DNA of 64,000 nucleotides from JAUIAI01 sp049680625 (lineage in GTDB: Bacteria > Pseudomonadota > Gammaproteobacteria > Burkholderiales > Burkholderiaceae_E). A model generated the notes under the pieces. The model had not been told where the DNA came from. It made no database searches and saw only the letters and a list, made by a program, of their open reading frames with translations. Within the stretch, counting starts at the first letter, position 1; every line of letters begins with the position of its first letter. The stretch lies in the NCBI GenBank assembly GCA_049680625.1, contig JBAUID010000190.1, positions 89,314 to 153,313 of the forward strand, in the 5' to 3' direction. A program made the translations under genes and the position numbers. This document shows, one piece after another, positions 16,907 to 25,313 of the stretch.

Positions 16907-18187
16907 TCAACATAAGCGACGATCGACCGTGTCGGGGCGCCCTGCGATTTGCAACTGAGTTTTTTGCGGTGCGTTTCTGGCAATTATCTGCCCTTGCCGC
17001 ACAACCGCCAGCCGGGTTGCTCTTAACCGGATGGCTTCAATTGTGTTGCTTGCCTGCAGCAACACAAAGTTTGCCTGGCAGCCAGGCTCCAGCCCGTATC
17101 CGTCCAGATGCATCACTTGTGCGCCATTGACCGTAACCGCATCGAAACAGGACCGCATTCCATCTTGTGACGTCATTTGAGAAATATGCAGACCCATCGA
17201 TGCGACCTCCAGCATATCGGCGCTACCCATGCTGTACCACGGGTCCATTACGCAGTCTTGTCCGAATGCGACGTTGACGCCGGCGCGCATCAATTCAGGT
17301 ACCCGGGTAATGCCACGGCGTTTTGGATAGGTGTCGTGCCGGCCTTGCAGGGTGATGTTGATCATCGGATTGGCAACCACGTGGACTCCGGACTGGGCAA
17401 TAAGTGGAATCAGTTTCGACACGTAGTAGTTATCCATCGAATGCATCGAGGTCAGGTGTGAACCGGTTACCCGCCCGTGCAATCCCAACAGATGAGTCTC
17501 GCTGGCCAGTTTTTCGATATGCCGCGATAACGGATCGTCTGATTCGTCGCAATGCATGTCGACCAGCAGCCCCCGATCTGCCGCGAGTCGACACAAGATT
17601 TCAATACTGCGTCCCCCGTCCGCCATGGTGCGCTCAAAGTGAGGAATGCCGCCGACAATGTCGACACCCATGTCGAGTGCACGTTTAAGATTGGCCAGGC
17701 CCTGCGGGCTGCGTAACAAGCCGTCCTGAGGAAAGGCAACCAGTTGCAGATCAATATAGTGGCTCACGTCCCGGCGAACTTGCAACAGCGCCTGAACGGC
17801 TAGTAAAGACGGGTCGCCTGTGTCGACATGGCTGCGAATTGCCTGCAAGCCCTGGCTGGCGGCCCAGTCGCAATAGGTCAGCGCACGTTCGACAACTGCT
17901 TCGTGGGTCAGGGTTGGTTTCAACTCACCCCACAGCGTAATGCCTTCAAGGAGGGTGCCGCTTTGGTTCATTCGCGGCTGACCCAGGCTAAGCGTGGCAT
18001 CCATATGAAAATGTGGATCCACAAAAGGCGGGGTGACGAGTTGTTCTTCGGCGTCCAGTTCCGGAATGCCCACCGGCGCCTGGATCCTGGACCCAACCTC
18101 GGTAATTCGGCCATTTAAAGTCAGAATGTTGACCGGGCCGCTGCCGTCTGGCAACAGAGCGTTGCGGACTAGTAAATCACTCATCAT
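16907..18187 (-). CDS. CodA-family amidohydrolase, candidate 5-methylcytosine/cytosine deaminase
   Basis: A 426-residue amidohydrolase aligning along its whole length with E. coli cytosine deaminase CodA. The expected metal and catalytic residues are His59 and His61 (DPHFHMD), His212 with Glu215 (MHCDE), His244 (GSHLTSMHS) and Asp311 (FGQD). Substrate-loop segments NQSGTL, AFPQDG and LQGRHDTYPKRRGITRV are conserved. The residue after the metal Asp, which is Asp314 in E. coli CodA and keeps 5-methylcytosine out, is Cys312 here (FGQDCVMDPWYS). Loss of that Asp marks characterised 5-methylcytosine deaminases, so thymine production from 5-methylcytosine is likely; cytosine or isoguanine-like bases remain possible. 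The first ATG overlaps the alkB stop by 4 bases; a second ATG follows directly. Confidence 0.88.
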   Translation of the reverse strand: MMSDLLVRNALLPDGSGPVNILTLNGRITEVGSRIQAPVGIPELDAEEQLVTPPFVDPHFHMDATLSLGQPRMNQSGTLLEGITLWGELKPTLTHEAVVERALTYCDWAASQGLQAIRSHVDTGDPSLLAVQALLQVRRDVSHYIDLQLVAFPQDGLLRSPQGLANLKRALDMGVDIVGGIPHFERTMADGGRSIEILCRLAADRGLLVDMHCDESDDPLSRHIEKLASETHLLGLHGRVTGSHLTSMHSMDNYYVSKLIPLIAQSGVHVVANPMINITLQGRHDTYPKRRGITRVPELMRAGVNVAFGQDCVMDPWYSMGSADMLEVASMGLHISQMTSQDGMRSCFDAVTVNGAQVMHLDGYGLEPGCQANFVLLQASNTIEAIRLRATRLAVVRQGQIIARNAPQKTQLQIAGRPDTVDRRLC

Positions 18188-18903
18188 TTTTGCCGTGTTT
18201 GTTCGTTGTATGCCTGATGTTCGTCTCGGCCTGCTTTTCGAAAAGTGAGGTTGATTCTCACAGTTTGCGCAGCGTGGGCAGCGTCGGCACTATCGGTTGC
18301 CTGGGCTGTGCTGTGAGCGGACTGTCTGGGTACGCCGACCCCATGATAGACAAGTCGGTCGGGGCCACCCCAAACCAATACATCACCACTGTTCAGCATA
18401 ACGGCCTGAGTCGGGTCTTGCCTGTGCAGTCCACCAAGCATAAACCGGGCGCTGGCGCCCAGACTGACCGATACGATCGGATGGCTGAAGTCTGCTTCGT
18501 CCTGATCGCGGTGTAATCCAAGGCGGGTACCGCGCTGGTAACGATTCATCAAACAGGCGTCAGGGGAAAAGGAAGCAAATCCGGCCACGCGTGCCGCCTG
18601 ATCGGCGAGCGTAAGCCATTGCGCTGGCATATCAGGCCAGGGGTTATGAGTTTGCGGGTCGGTGCGGCAATATCGGTAGCCGGCATGGTCGGATATCCAG
18701 CCGAGGTGTCCACAATTGCTCATTTGTACTGACATCAGGGCACCGCTGGCAATCCGCATATTGCGCCACGGACTAATCTGAATCAGCGATTCGATAGTCT
18801 CGAACACCGGGTCGGGGTGAACAAAACCGCGCAGCACGATGAAGTGCTCGCGGAGTTTTTCTATGCGGGGTAAATCAGCCCACAGGGGCAGCTTGGTGTT
18901 CAA
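18184..18903 (-). CDS. alkB: AlkB-type 2-oxoglutarate/Fe(II) DNA alkylation repair dioxygenase
   Basis: A 239-residue AlkB homologue, which reverses 1-methyladenine and 3-methylcytosine lesions by oxidative demethylation. The iron ligands are His131, Asp133 (LGLHRDQDE) and His187 (LVYHGV); the 2-oxoglutarate arginines are Arg216 and Arg222 (VRINLTFRK). The substrate-side segments MSNCGHLGW and CLMNRYQRGTRLG are the expected AlkB signatures. It is somewhat longer than E. coli AlkB because of an Ala/Ser/Thr-rich insertion (about 193-213) between the last His and the Arg pair. The start overlaps the end of the upstream lipoprotein gene by 29 bases. The stop overlaps the deaminase start, so the two are probably translated together. 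No ada or aidB gene is nearby. Confidence 0.93.
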   Translation of the reverse strand: MNTKLPLWADLPRIEKLREHFIVLRGFVHPDPVFETIESLIQISPWRNMRIASGALMSVQMSNCGHLGWISDHAGYRYCRTDPQTHNPWPDMPAQWLTLADQAARVAGFASFSPDACLMNRYQRGTRLGLHRDQDEADFSHPIVSVSLGASARFMLGGLHRQDPTQAVMLNSGDVLVWGGPDRLVYHGVGVPRQSAHSTAQATDSADAAHAAQTVRINLTFRKAGRDEHQAYNEQTRQK

Positions 18904-19636
18904 TTAGCACCCAGCGGACGGAGTCTTCTCGCTCGTGATCAAACAAGCCGCCAAAGCCAAAAGACTCGGCACCATTTTTCTGATATTCGCCAGTCCATTC
19001 GCGCATAACCCATCGGTTTACGGTCGGCGCGTACCATAAGGTTTCGATCCGGCGGGAGTCCCATCGAAATATATCGTCGTGTTCGAAGCCTATCCGGCGC
19101 TCGATCCGCAGTGCATCAAATTCACCGGCTGGTACGCTGATTCGTTCCCAGTTGGCGGCGTGGGTTCGAACCAGCCACGGATACGTTTTGCCTTTACCCG
19201 CCACTTGATAAGTGGTTTGAACTTGGTCGCGAACACCAACCGCGAGCTTAGATGGCAGTAGCGACACTGCCTGGCCAAACACCAGGGTATCGTTGTAGAT
19301 AGGTTCCTGGCGGATAGACCAGGCACTGTCGTAAACCTCGTCGGCTATTGCCCGGCCATTGGTTGCGACCAATTCAACCCGAAGCTCGGGTGCGACAGTG
19401 GCGACCCGCGCCGTGACCTCGGTAATGGTTTCGCCGTTGTAGCGATTGATCAGTGCATAGCGCCACAACTCGCCACTGAGAACCCGGGGGTCAGGAATAA
19501 AGCCCGACGGTGGTGCTATCACGTTACGCGGGACACTCGCACAGCCCGCCAAAGCGGCCGGCAACGCTGCTGATACCAGCAATCCGTTACGCAGCCAGCG
19601 TCGGCGCCCGTGGTTCAGTGGGAAGATGTCAGGCAT
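18875..19636 (-). CDS. Predicted lipoprotein of unknown function
   Basis: A 253-residue protein with basic N-terminus RRRWLRNG, hydrophobic core and lipobox LAGC (Cys32); the double-arginine start also leaves Tat export open. The mature part is beta-rich with many Trp and Tyr. It includes LWRYALINRYNGE, TYPWLVRTHAANWERISVPAGEFDALRIER and ETLWYAPTVNRWVMREWTGEY, a pattern reminiscent of periplasmic DUF3108-like proteins in which a surface-property readout ends with WYAPTV. I cannot assign a family with certainty. It shares the minus-strand operon with the COG3671-like protein (46 bases upstream) and overlaps alkB. Confidence 0.72.
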   Translation of the reverse strand: MPDIFPLNHGRRRWLRNGLLVSAALPAALAGCASVPRNVIAPPSGFIPDPRVLSGELWRYALINRYNGETITEVTARVATVAPELRVELVATNGRAIADEVYDSAWSIRQEPIYNDTLVFGQAVSLLPSKLAVGVRDQVQTTYQVAGKGKTYPWLVRTHAANWERISVPAGEFDALRIERRIGFEHDDIFRWDSRRIETLWYAPTVNRWVMREWTGEYQKNGAESFGFGGLFDHEREDSVRWVLIEHQAAPVG

Positions 19637-19681
19637 AACAAAGCGTCGATTGGGGTTTACATCAAGGGCTGGTTTGGCTGG

Positions 19682-20101
19682 TTAAATCGGCTGGTTATCC
19701 AGGGCGCGAAGCAGGCCACGAATGTTGCGGTACAGATACCAGATTACCGGCAGTGCCATGAACACGCCATACAGCGTGAAGCCGATGCCCAATGTGATGA
19801 TGCCAAACATGAACCCGCCAACAGCGGCAACAACCAGCCACAACGCCGTCCACCAGAAAGTGCGGATCATGTAGTCCATGTGACTTTCATAGACCGAGCC
19901 AACCGCATCAGGCCTTTTCACGTAGTTGATGCCTACCGCGATCAGTGACAACAACATCAGCGAAACGATAGGGCTCGCAATATGCAGCGCGTAGTCAAAA
20001 ATCGTAATTTTTCGCAGGGTTTCGTCTTGGGTGGCGACGGCTGTCTGTGGCTGACCTGGAGTCGCACTGGCGTTGACATCTTGTGCATTGGTGTCGGTCA
20101 T
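19682..20101 (-). CDS. COG3671-like small membrane protein
   Basis: A 139-residue protein with a polar Gln/Thr/Ala-rich N-terminus (about 1-30) and three hydrophobic helices, roughly 38-60, 85-105 and 105-125. The first helix is followed by VKRPDAVGSVYESHMDYMIRTFWW, here given as VKRPDA, then SHMDYMIRTFWW, which matches the R-x-x-A...SH-x-x-x-x-IRTFW signature of the COG3671/DUF4870-like predicted membrane proteins. Function is unknown. It is the first gene of the operon that continues with the lipoprotein, alkB and the deaminase. Confidence 0.75.
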   Translation of the reverse strand: MTDTNAQDVNASATPGQPQTAVATQDETLRKITIFDYALHIASPIVSLMLLSLIAVGINYVKRPDAVGSVYESHMDYMIRTFWWTALWLVVAAVGGFMFGIITLGIGFTLYGVFMALPVIWYLYRNIRGLLRALDNQPI

Positions 20102-20132
20102 GGTGGTTTCCTTGGTTCGGCAAAAAAGTTTA

Positions 20133-20257
20133 TTTAGTAAATATGGGGGTCAGATCAGTAAATTCAAGGGTTAGCAGGGTGTTCTGGTCTCGGTGACCGC
20201 GCCCACGGAATGGGAAGCATAGGAGTAACGCCTGATCACGGCAATTTGTTTACTAAA
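20133..20257. repeat. Pair of inverted 9-mers TTTAGTAAA / TTTACTAAA
   Basis: TTTAGTAAA (20133-20141) and its exact reverse complement TTTACTAAA (20249-20257) flank about 107 bases between the COG3671-like gene and the dehydrogenase gene. The left copy is followed by ATGGGGGTCAGATCAGTAAAT, a GGGGTCAGA-type sequence often found beside REP or RAYT-type elements. This may be a small degenerate element or two regulator sites; no copy elsewhere in the window was noticed. Confidence 0.25.
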
Positions 20258-20270
20258 TTATTATCACATT

Positions 20271-21146
20271 CTATGAATTACCAGCATCCGAGTTTTTTAG
20301 CAAAACTGACGCCAGTTCGGCAAAATTTGGTATTTCGGTGGTGTCTTTGAAGCTGGCCAGACGTTCAAACACGTCGGCAGCCCCCTGATGGTAGCCTCCG
20401 GGCAGACCAGCGTCTGTAAAAGTGGCGGCAATTTCTGTCATCTCCGGGCTCCAGCGCCATGCTTTGCGTGCGCTTGCCATCACTGTTGCCGTTGGTTGTG
20501 CCGCATCAAAATAGCGCATGAGCCCCGATTCCCCTTGTTGCCATTCGGCGAATAACGCGTCCTCGACGTCATGGACGTGAGCTAACGCCCGGATGTTCAT
20601 CAACAGCCCGATGCGGGCTTTGTTCCAGCCGGAGAAACACATTTTCAGCGCGGATGCGGCGCCCGTTTCCCCGTGCAGCGTGATGGCTTGCAACGGCGGT
20701 GAGTTGAACAAGTCCCGCATATCAGCAGCATCTTCACCGGCCAGGTATAAGCGGCATTTTCCGTTACCCGCGGGCGGTGGCCCAATGATGCTGGCATCGG
20801 TATAGCGGGCGCCAGCCTGGGTCACGATTTCACCGACGTGCAGACTGGTTTGGGGAGCAATAGCGTTTGCGTCGACATAGCGCCCGCGAAATCCATTGTC
20901 AGCGACGGCTTGCGCCAGCGAAATTGCGCTGTCCGGCGGACAAACTGACAAGATAATGTTGCAAGCGGCCGTTGCCTGGTCCAGTGTTTCGGCGTCGGTT
21001 AAGCCGGCGTCGCTGGCGCGCTTGATACTTATTGCACTGCGGCCCTGACTCACCCAGTACACATCCAGGCCTTTTGATCGCAGCACAGCGCCGATCGCAG
21101 CGCCCATTTCGCCGGGGTGTAACAACAGAATTTTTTCACGCGCCAT
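20271..21146 (-). CDS. NAD(P)-dependent oxidoreductase with DUF1932-type C-terminal domain
   Basis: A 291-residue protein from ATG 21146 (MAREKILLLHPGEMG), which has AGAGAA upstream. A frame extending to 21245 adds 33 unconvincing residues. The N-terminal Rossmann fold has HPGEMGAAIGAVLRSKGLDVYW, cited here as HPGEMGAAIG, followed by VSQGR, which suggests NADP selectivity. The middle shows SVCPPD, RYVDANAIAPQT and DASIIGPPP, as in the 6-phosphogluconate/3-hydroxyisobutyrate dehydrogenase superfamily. The C-terminal KMCFSGWNKA region matches the DUF1932 domain with its conserved Lys. The substrate is unknown; beta-hydroxyacid reduction or oxidation is expected. The gene is alone, with 250 empty bases upstream. 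Confidence 0.82.
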   Translation of the reverse strand: MAREKILLLHPGEMGAAIGAVLRSKGLDVYWVSQGRSAISIKRASDAGLTDAETLDQATAACNIILSVCPPDSAISLAQAVADNGFRGRYVDANAIAPQTSLHVGEIVTQAGARYTDASIIGPPPAGNGKCRLYLAGEDAADMRDLFNSPPLQAITLHGETGAASALKMCFSGWNKARIGLLMNIRALAHVHDVEDALFAEWQQGESGLMRYFDAAQPTATVMASARKAWRWSPEMTEIAATFTDAGLPGGYHQGAADVFERLASFKDTTEIPNFAELASVLLKNSDAGNS

Positions 21147-21396
21147 GATGTTTTCTCTTTGTTTTTTGCTGTTTCGCCTGGTCGCATAGTTGTAAACGAC
21201 GGCCTGCCGAAAAGTGATTGTCCTGACGCCTGATGGTAAGTCCAAACTGAGTCAGTCGGTATGTGATGCGCCGGTGCGGAGAATCCGCTATGCGAGCAAC
21301 GAAACGAATTGCTGCGCACGCTGCTAGTGGCGTCATCTTAAGAGACTGATTGCTGTCGCGCTTGCTGAAGGACAGCTGGCCACGTTCGCTGGAAGA

Positions 21397-22740
21397 TTAG
21401 TTTGGTGCCTGACTTGGGCTGGCCACCGGGGTACCTTTAGGAGGCCCGGCTGGCCTCTCACTTTCTTTTAGTGAGAGGAAGTGTCGCCAGACCAGGATGG
21501 CAATCAGACATTCGCCAAGAGCTGTTGCCAGGACACCGGCGGTCAACCCAAGCGGTTTGAACAGAGCGGTCATCGCGCCGACCGTGACGCACAGGACTAC
21601 CGCTTCATAACGAAACAACGCATAGAACTGGCGTGCTGCCTGCATCATCACGGTAGCAATCTGGCGAATTAGTGAGAGTCCGGCCATCAGGCACCAGGCC
21701 ATCGCAATCCAGAAAAGATCAGCACGAACTTCGCCAAGCAGTACCAGGCTCAGGCTATCAAACCCGAAGCCGACGATCGCGGCATAAGCCAGTGCGCAAA
21801 CCAGAAGTACAACGCAGGCGCGAATACCGCTGCCGGAGAGTTGGTCGGGTTGTTGAACCTGTAGGTTAGCAAAGCGTGGCAGGGCAACCTGGTTGACCGC
21901 TGGAAGCAGCATAATTAATGGCGCAACAAGCATGCGCGCCGCATTGACCGCACCAAGACCGGCCAATCCAAAAAACAATGGTGTCAGGTAAACGTATGCC
22001 TGACTTTGGCCCCACGACACCCAGACTCCCGCCATTGCCCAGCGACCTTGTTCCCAAGTGTCGACGATATCCCGTATTAATAACCCAAGACGAAAGTGAC
22101 GGCGGTAGACCGGTAAAAGCAAGCTGCCCGCTGTTGCGGCTATTAAGTGCGCCAGGGCATAGAACCCCATCGCCAGGGTAGGGGTAATTGCAGAGCCGGT
22201 GACGTAATGAATCGCCAGCATGACGGCAAGACTAATCACGAGGATCAGGTTCAACAGTAATGCAGTTGTTTCCTTATTGACGGAAAATGCCTGGCGCAAG
22301 AAGTAGTGCAGCAGGATGACGCAGCCCGCGGCAAGCCCGGTGACCAGGACCAATAGCCCGATCTGATTGGTGTCCGTTACCAGGCCACTTGTACGGCTGC
22401 TGGCGAATGCATTGATTAGGATACCGAACAATGCGGCGCAGACAAATACGGTGAAGCCAAGACCAACCGTGGCCAGAAAGATTGACCGCAGATAGGCCGG
22501 CCGTGCCCAGGGTGGACGTTTTGGGAGACCAACAACCATCTGGGTTAATAACAACCCGTTCGCCAGTCCAAGAATCAGCAGCACAACCGAAAAACAAATA
22601 CCCCACAAACCAAAACTGGCTGCATCAAGCTTCCTGACAAGGTAAACCGCTAATCCAAAATTTGTCGCACTGGCGACAACCTGGTTGATGACGCCAATTG
22701 ACGCGGAGCGGGCGACCCCTGTATTTAACTTTGAGAACAT
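21397..22740 (-). CDS. Wzx-like polysaccharide flippase (MOP superfamily)
   Basis: A 447-residue integral membrane protein with about 12-14 hydrophobic helices, starting in the SIGVINQVVASATNFGLAVYLVRKLD style of the oligosaccharide flippase family. Members turn undecaprenyl-linked repeat units across the inner membrane. The first helix block, the charged loop GLPKRPPWARPAYLRS and the central helix with WVSWGQSQAYVYLTPLFFG fit the family. The C-terminal tail is Pro/Ser-rich and cytoplasmic. It follows gmd and fcl on the same strand and has no second flippase nearby, so it is the probable exporter for the exopolysaccharide locus. Confidence 0.85.
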   Translation of the reverse strand: MFSKLNTGVARSASIGVINQVVASATNFGLAVYLVRKLDAASFGLWGICFSVVLLILGLANGLLLTQMVVGLPKRPPWARPAYLRSIFLATVGLGFTVFVCAALFGILINAFASSRTSGLVTDTNQIGLLVLVTGLAAGCVILLHYFLRQAFSVNKETTALLLNLILVISLAVMLAIHYVTGSAITPTLAMGFYALAHLIAATAGSLLLPVYRRHFRLGLLIRDIVDTWEQGRWAMAGVWVSWGQSQAYVYLTPLFFGLAGLGAVNAARMLVAPLIMLLPAVNQVALPRFANLQVQQPDQLSGSGIRACVVLLVCALAYAAIVGFGFDSLSLVLLGEVRADLFWIAMAWCLMAGLSLIRQIATVMMQAARQFYALFRYEAVVLCVTVGAMTALFKPLGLTAGVLATALGECLIAILVWRHFLSLKESERPAGPPKGTPVASPSQAPN

Positions 22741-22780
22741 AGCGACATCGAGTCAGGACCGTCGGGTCAGGGAAGGCAAA

Positions 22781-23788
22781 TTAACTGCCTGACTGCCGAG
22801 ACTGTTGAATATTGATGACTTCGCTGAAGTCAGCATAGGCTCGTTGTAATCCGTCGGGCAGATCAACTGCCGGGGTGAACCCCATCGCATTGAGGCGCGA
22901 GACATCCATCAGCTTACGCGGTGTGCCGTCTGGTTTTGTCGTGTCGAATTCGATCCGGCCCTTGTAACCAACAGTTTTACTGATGAGTTCGGCCAGTTCT
23001 GCAATACTCACATCAGTGCCAGTACCCACGTTGATCAGTGGTGGTTCAAAATCGGTATTGTCGATCCGCGTATTCCCAAGAAGTGCATGGAACCGCTCTT
23101 CGGGCAATTGCATCAGGTAGACACAAGCTGCCGCCATGTCTTCGCTGTACATAAATTCGCGTCGTGGTGTGCCTGAACCCCAGACGGTAACCGAAGGGGC
23201 AGCATCGATTTTGGCTTTATGAAAACGGCGCAACAAGCCGGGAATGACGTGTGAATTTTCCGGATGGTAATTGTCGCCTGGCCCGTACAAATTGGTGGGC
23301 ATGGCCGCGAGGTAGCGGGTTGCATACTGACGATTGTAGCTCCAGCATAATTCTATGCCGGCAATTTTGGCCAGTGCGTAAGCGCGGTTGGTCGGCTCGA
23401 GCGGACCAGTCAGCAAGCTGCTTTCACGCAGCGGTTGCTCAGCCATTTTTGGGTATATGCAACTAGAACCCAGGAACAGCAATCGAGCAACGCCGTGGCG
23501 GTAAGCTGCAGAAATGATATTGTTTTGAATCGCCAGGTTGTCCTGCAAAAACTCAACCGGGAAATTGTTGTTCGCGACAATACCGCCAACTTTCGCAGCC
23601 GCAAGGAAGACGTAATCAGGCTTTTCCTGGGCGAACAAGGCTTCGGTAGCTGCGCCATCGCGAAGGTCTACTTCAGCCGACGTACGCTCGATGAGATTCG
23701 AGTAGCCGGCCGCACGCAGCGACCGGGTGATCGCAGACCCAACCAGGCCGCGATGCCCGGCTATATATATTCGACTTGTTGTAAGCAT
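22781..23788 (-). CDS. fcl: GDP-L-fucose synthase
   Basis: A 335-residue epimerase/reductase converting GDP-4-keto-6-deoxymannose to GDP-L-fucose. The NADP-binding GHRGLVGSAI motif is near residue 12. The catalytic set is SSCIYP (Ser) and RAYALAKIAG (Tyr-x-x-x-Lys). The family segments LVGSAI, CWSYNRQYATRY, MPTNLYGPGDNYHPENSHVIP and WGSGTPRREFMYSEDMA are present. It is about 15 residues longer than the E. coli enzyme. Its ATG overlaps the gmd stop by one base (TAATG), so both enzymes are made together from the same message. It supplies fucose for the exopolysaccharide. Confidence 0.96.
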   Translation of the reverse strand: MLTTSRIYIAGHRGLVGSAITRSLRAAGYSNLIERTSAEVDLRDGAATEALFAQEKPDYVFLAAAKVGGIVANNNFPVEFLQDNLAIQNNIISAAYRHGVARLLFLGSSCIYPKMAEQPLRESSLLTGPLEPTNRAYALAKIAGIELCWSYNRQYATRYLAAMPTNLYGPGDNYHPENSHVIPGLLRRFHKAKIDAAPSVTVWGSGTPRREFMYSEDMAAACVYLMQLPEERFHALLGNTRIDNTDFEPPLINVGTGTDVSIAELAELISKTVGYKGRIEFDTTKPDGTPRKLMDVSRLNAMGFTPAVDLPDGLQRAYADFSEVINIQQSRQSGS

Positions 23789-24882
23789 TACTCGTGGTAA
23801 TCAAATGTTTCAAAACCATGACTCTTGACCAATTCGTCCCGAGTCGCAATTTTCAGATCTTCCTGAACCATCTCGGCGACGAGTTCGTGGAACTTAACCT
23901 TTGGTGTCCAGCCTAGTTTCTGCTTCGCATAGGACGGATCGCCCAACAGGGTTTCGACCTCGGTTGGCCGGTAGTAATGGGGGTCAACCTGAACAATACA
24001 CTTACCATCGGCGTCATAGCCGCACTCGTCCTGACCCGTTCCTTTCCAGGTGACCGTTATACCGAGTTCGGTGGCGGCGGCGCTAACGAAGTCGCGTACA
24101 GAATATTGTTCGCCAGTGGCGATCACAAAGTCTTCGGCCTCATCCTGCTGAAGCATCATCCATTGCATCTCGATATAGTCGCGCGCATGTCCCCAGTCGC
24201 GGCGCGCGTCCATGTTGCCCAGGTAGAGTTTGTCCTGCAGCCCCAGTTTGATGCGGGCCAATGCCCGCGTAATCTTCCGGGTCACAAACGTTTCGCCCCG
24301 CATCGGGCTTTCATGATTAAATAATATACCGTTGCACGCATACATTCCGTAGGCCTCACGGTAGTTCACCGTAATCCAGTAGGCATACAGCTTGGCAACA
24401 GCGTACGGACTGCGCGGATAAAACGGGGTTGTTTCCTTTTGTGGAATTTCCTGAACCTTGCCGTACAACTCACTCGTTGATGCCTGGTAAAAGCGGGTCT
24501 TCTTTTCCAGCCCCAGGATCCGAATGGCTTCAAGCAAGCGTAACGTGCCCAGACCGTCGGCATTGGCCGTGTATTCTGGTGAGTCAAATGACACGGCTAC
24601 GTGACTCTGTGCGGCAAGATTATAAATTTCATCAGGTTGGACGAGTTGAACAATCCGAATCAGGTTTGTTGAATCGGTGAGATCGCCGTAGTGCAGGATC
24701 AGATCACGATTCTCCACATGCGGGTCTTGATATAAGTGATCGATACGGTCGGTATTGAACAGGGACGCCCTGCGCTTGAGGCCGTGAACTTCGTATCCTT
24801 TCTTAAGTAGGAATTCCGCCAGATAGGCACCATCCTGGCCGGTGATTCCGGTAATTAGGGCTTTCTTCTTGGTTGTTTGCAT
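23788..24882 (-). CDS. gmd: GDP-mannose 4,6-dehydratase
   Basis: A 364-residue short-chain dehydrogenase making GDP-4-keto-6-deoxy-D-mannose from GDP-D-mannose. It shows TGITGQDGAYLAEFLL at the start, HGLKRRASLFNTDRIDH, ASTSELYGKVQE and the catalytic YPRSPYAVAKLYAY. Near the end it has WTPKVKF. I chose ATG 24882 because GAGGACAAG directly precedes it and the family N-terminus begins there; an extended frame reaches 24963. It leads the gmd-fcl-flippase unit. Upstream is a 528-base gap with one CRP-like palindrome. Confidence 0.96.
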   Translation of the reverse strand: MQTTKKKALITGITGQDGAYLAEFLLKKGYEVHGLKRRASLFNTDRIDHLYQDPHVENRDLILHYGDLTDSTNLIRIVQLVQPDEIYNLAAQSHVAVSFDSPEYTANADGLGTLRLLEAIRILGLEKKTRFYQASTSELYGKVQEIPQKETTPFYPRSPYAVAKLYAYWITVNYREAYGMYACNGILFNHESPMRGETFVTRKITRALARIKLGLQDKLYLGNMDARRDWGHARDYIEMQWMMLQQDEAEDFVIATGEQYSVRDFVSAAATELGITVTWKGTGQDECGYDADGKCIVQVDPHYYRPTEVETLLGDPSYAKQKLGWTPKVKFHELVAEMVQEDLKIATRDELVKSHGFETFDYHE

Positions 24883-25032
24883 CTTGTCCTCAGTCGGGTG
24901 TCGCTTTATTTTGCTAATGGGAATTGTTCTCTTATTCGGGCTTCGGCGCAGGTATTTGCTCACAATGCCGGGTAATTTGTCCGTCCGAAATCAGCCGTTC
25001 ACGTTGGATACCGTTTCAGCAAAGGCGGGCTC

Positions 25033-25048
25033 ATGTGAGAAAATTCGC
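25033..25048. promoter_or_regulatory. CRP-like palindrome upstream of gmd
   Basis: TGTGAGAAAATTCGCA matches TGTGA-N6-TCACA at nine of ten defined positions (A to G in the right half). It is about 150 bases upstream of the gmd start and 370 bases upstream of the oxygenase start. Confidence 0.4.
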
Positions 25049-25282
25049 ATTTCCCGGACACTGGAACGGATACTGATGCGCAGTGATCCATGGTACCCGC
25101 CCCAGATTGACGCCGGCCCTTTAAGTTGCAGCCATTTTCTCTGAATATTCCCGAAACGGCTATTGTCAGCCTGAATGAGCGGTTGTGACGCAGGCGTTTA
25201 CCCGACCAGCGGCCCCCGGTGTTTTCCGGATCGGCGAATGTCACTGGCACAAACCAGGTACAGTAATATGCAACGATTCACT

Positions 25283-25313
25283 CTTTAACACTTAACCCTT
25301 CAACCCTTAACTT
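25283..25313. repeat. Four short direct repeats CTTnAAC
   Basis: CTTTAACA, CTTAACC, CTTCAACC and CTTAACTT follow one another directly, a degenerate repeat of 7-8 bases. It lies about 100 bases before the oxygenase start and may bind a regulator or be chance low complexity. Confidence 0.35.

Noticed and set aside
19160..19180. tRNA T-loop-like GGTTCGAACC
   Set aside because: Lies inside the lipoprotein gene and no acceptor stem or anticodon arm surrounds it.
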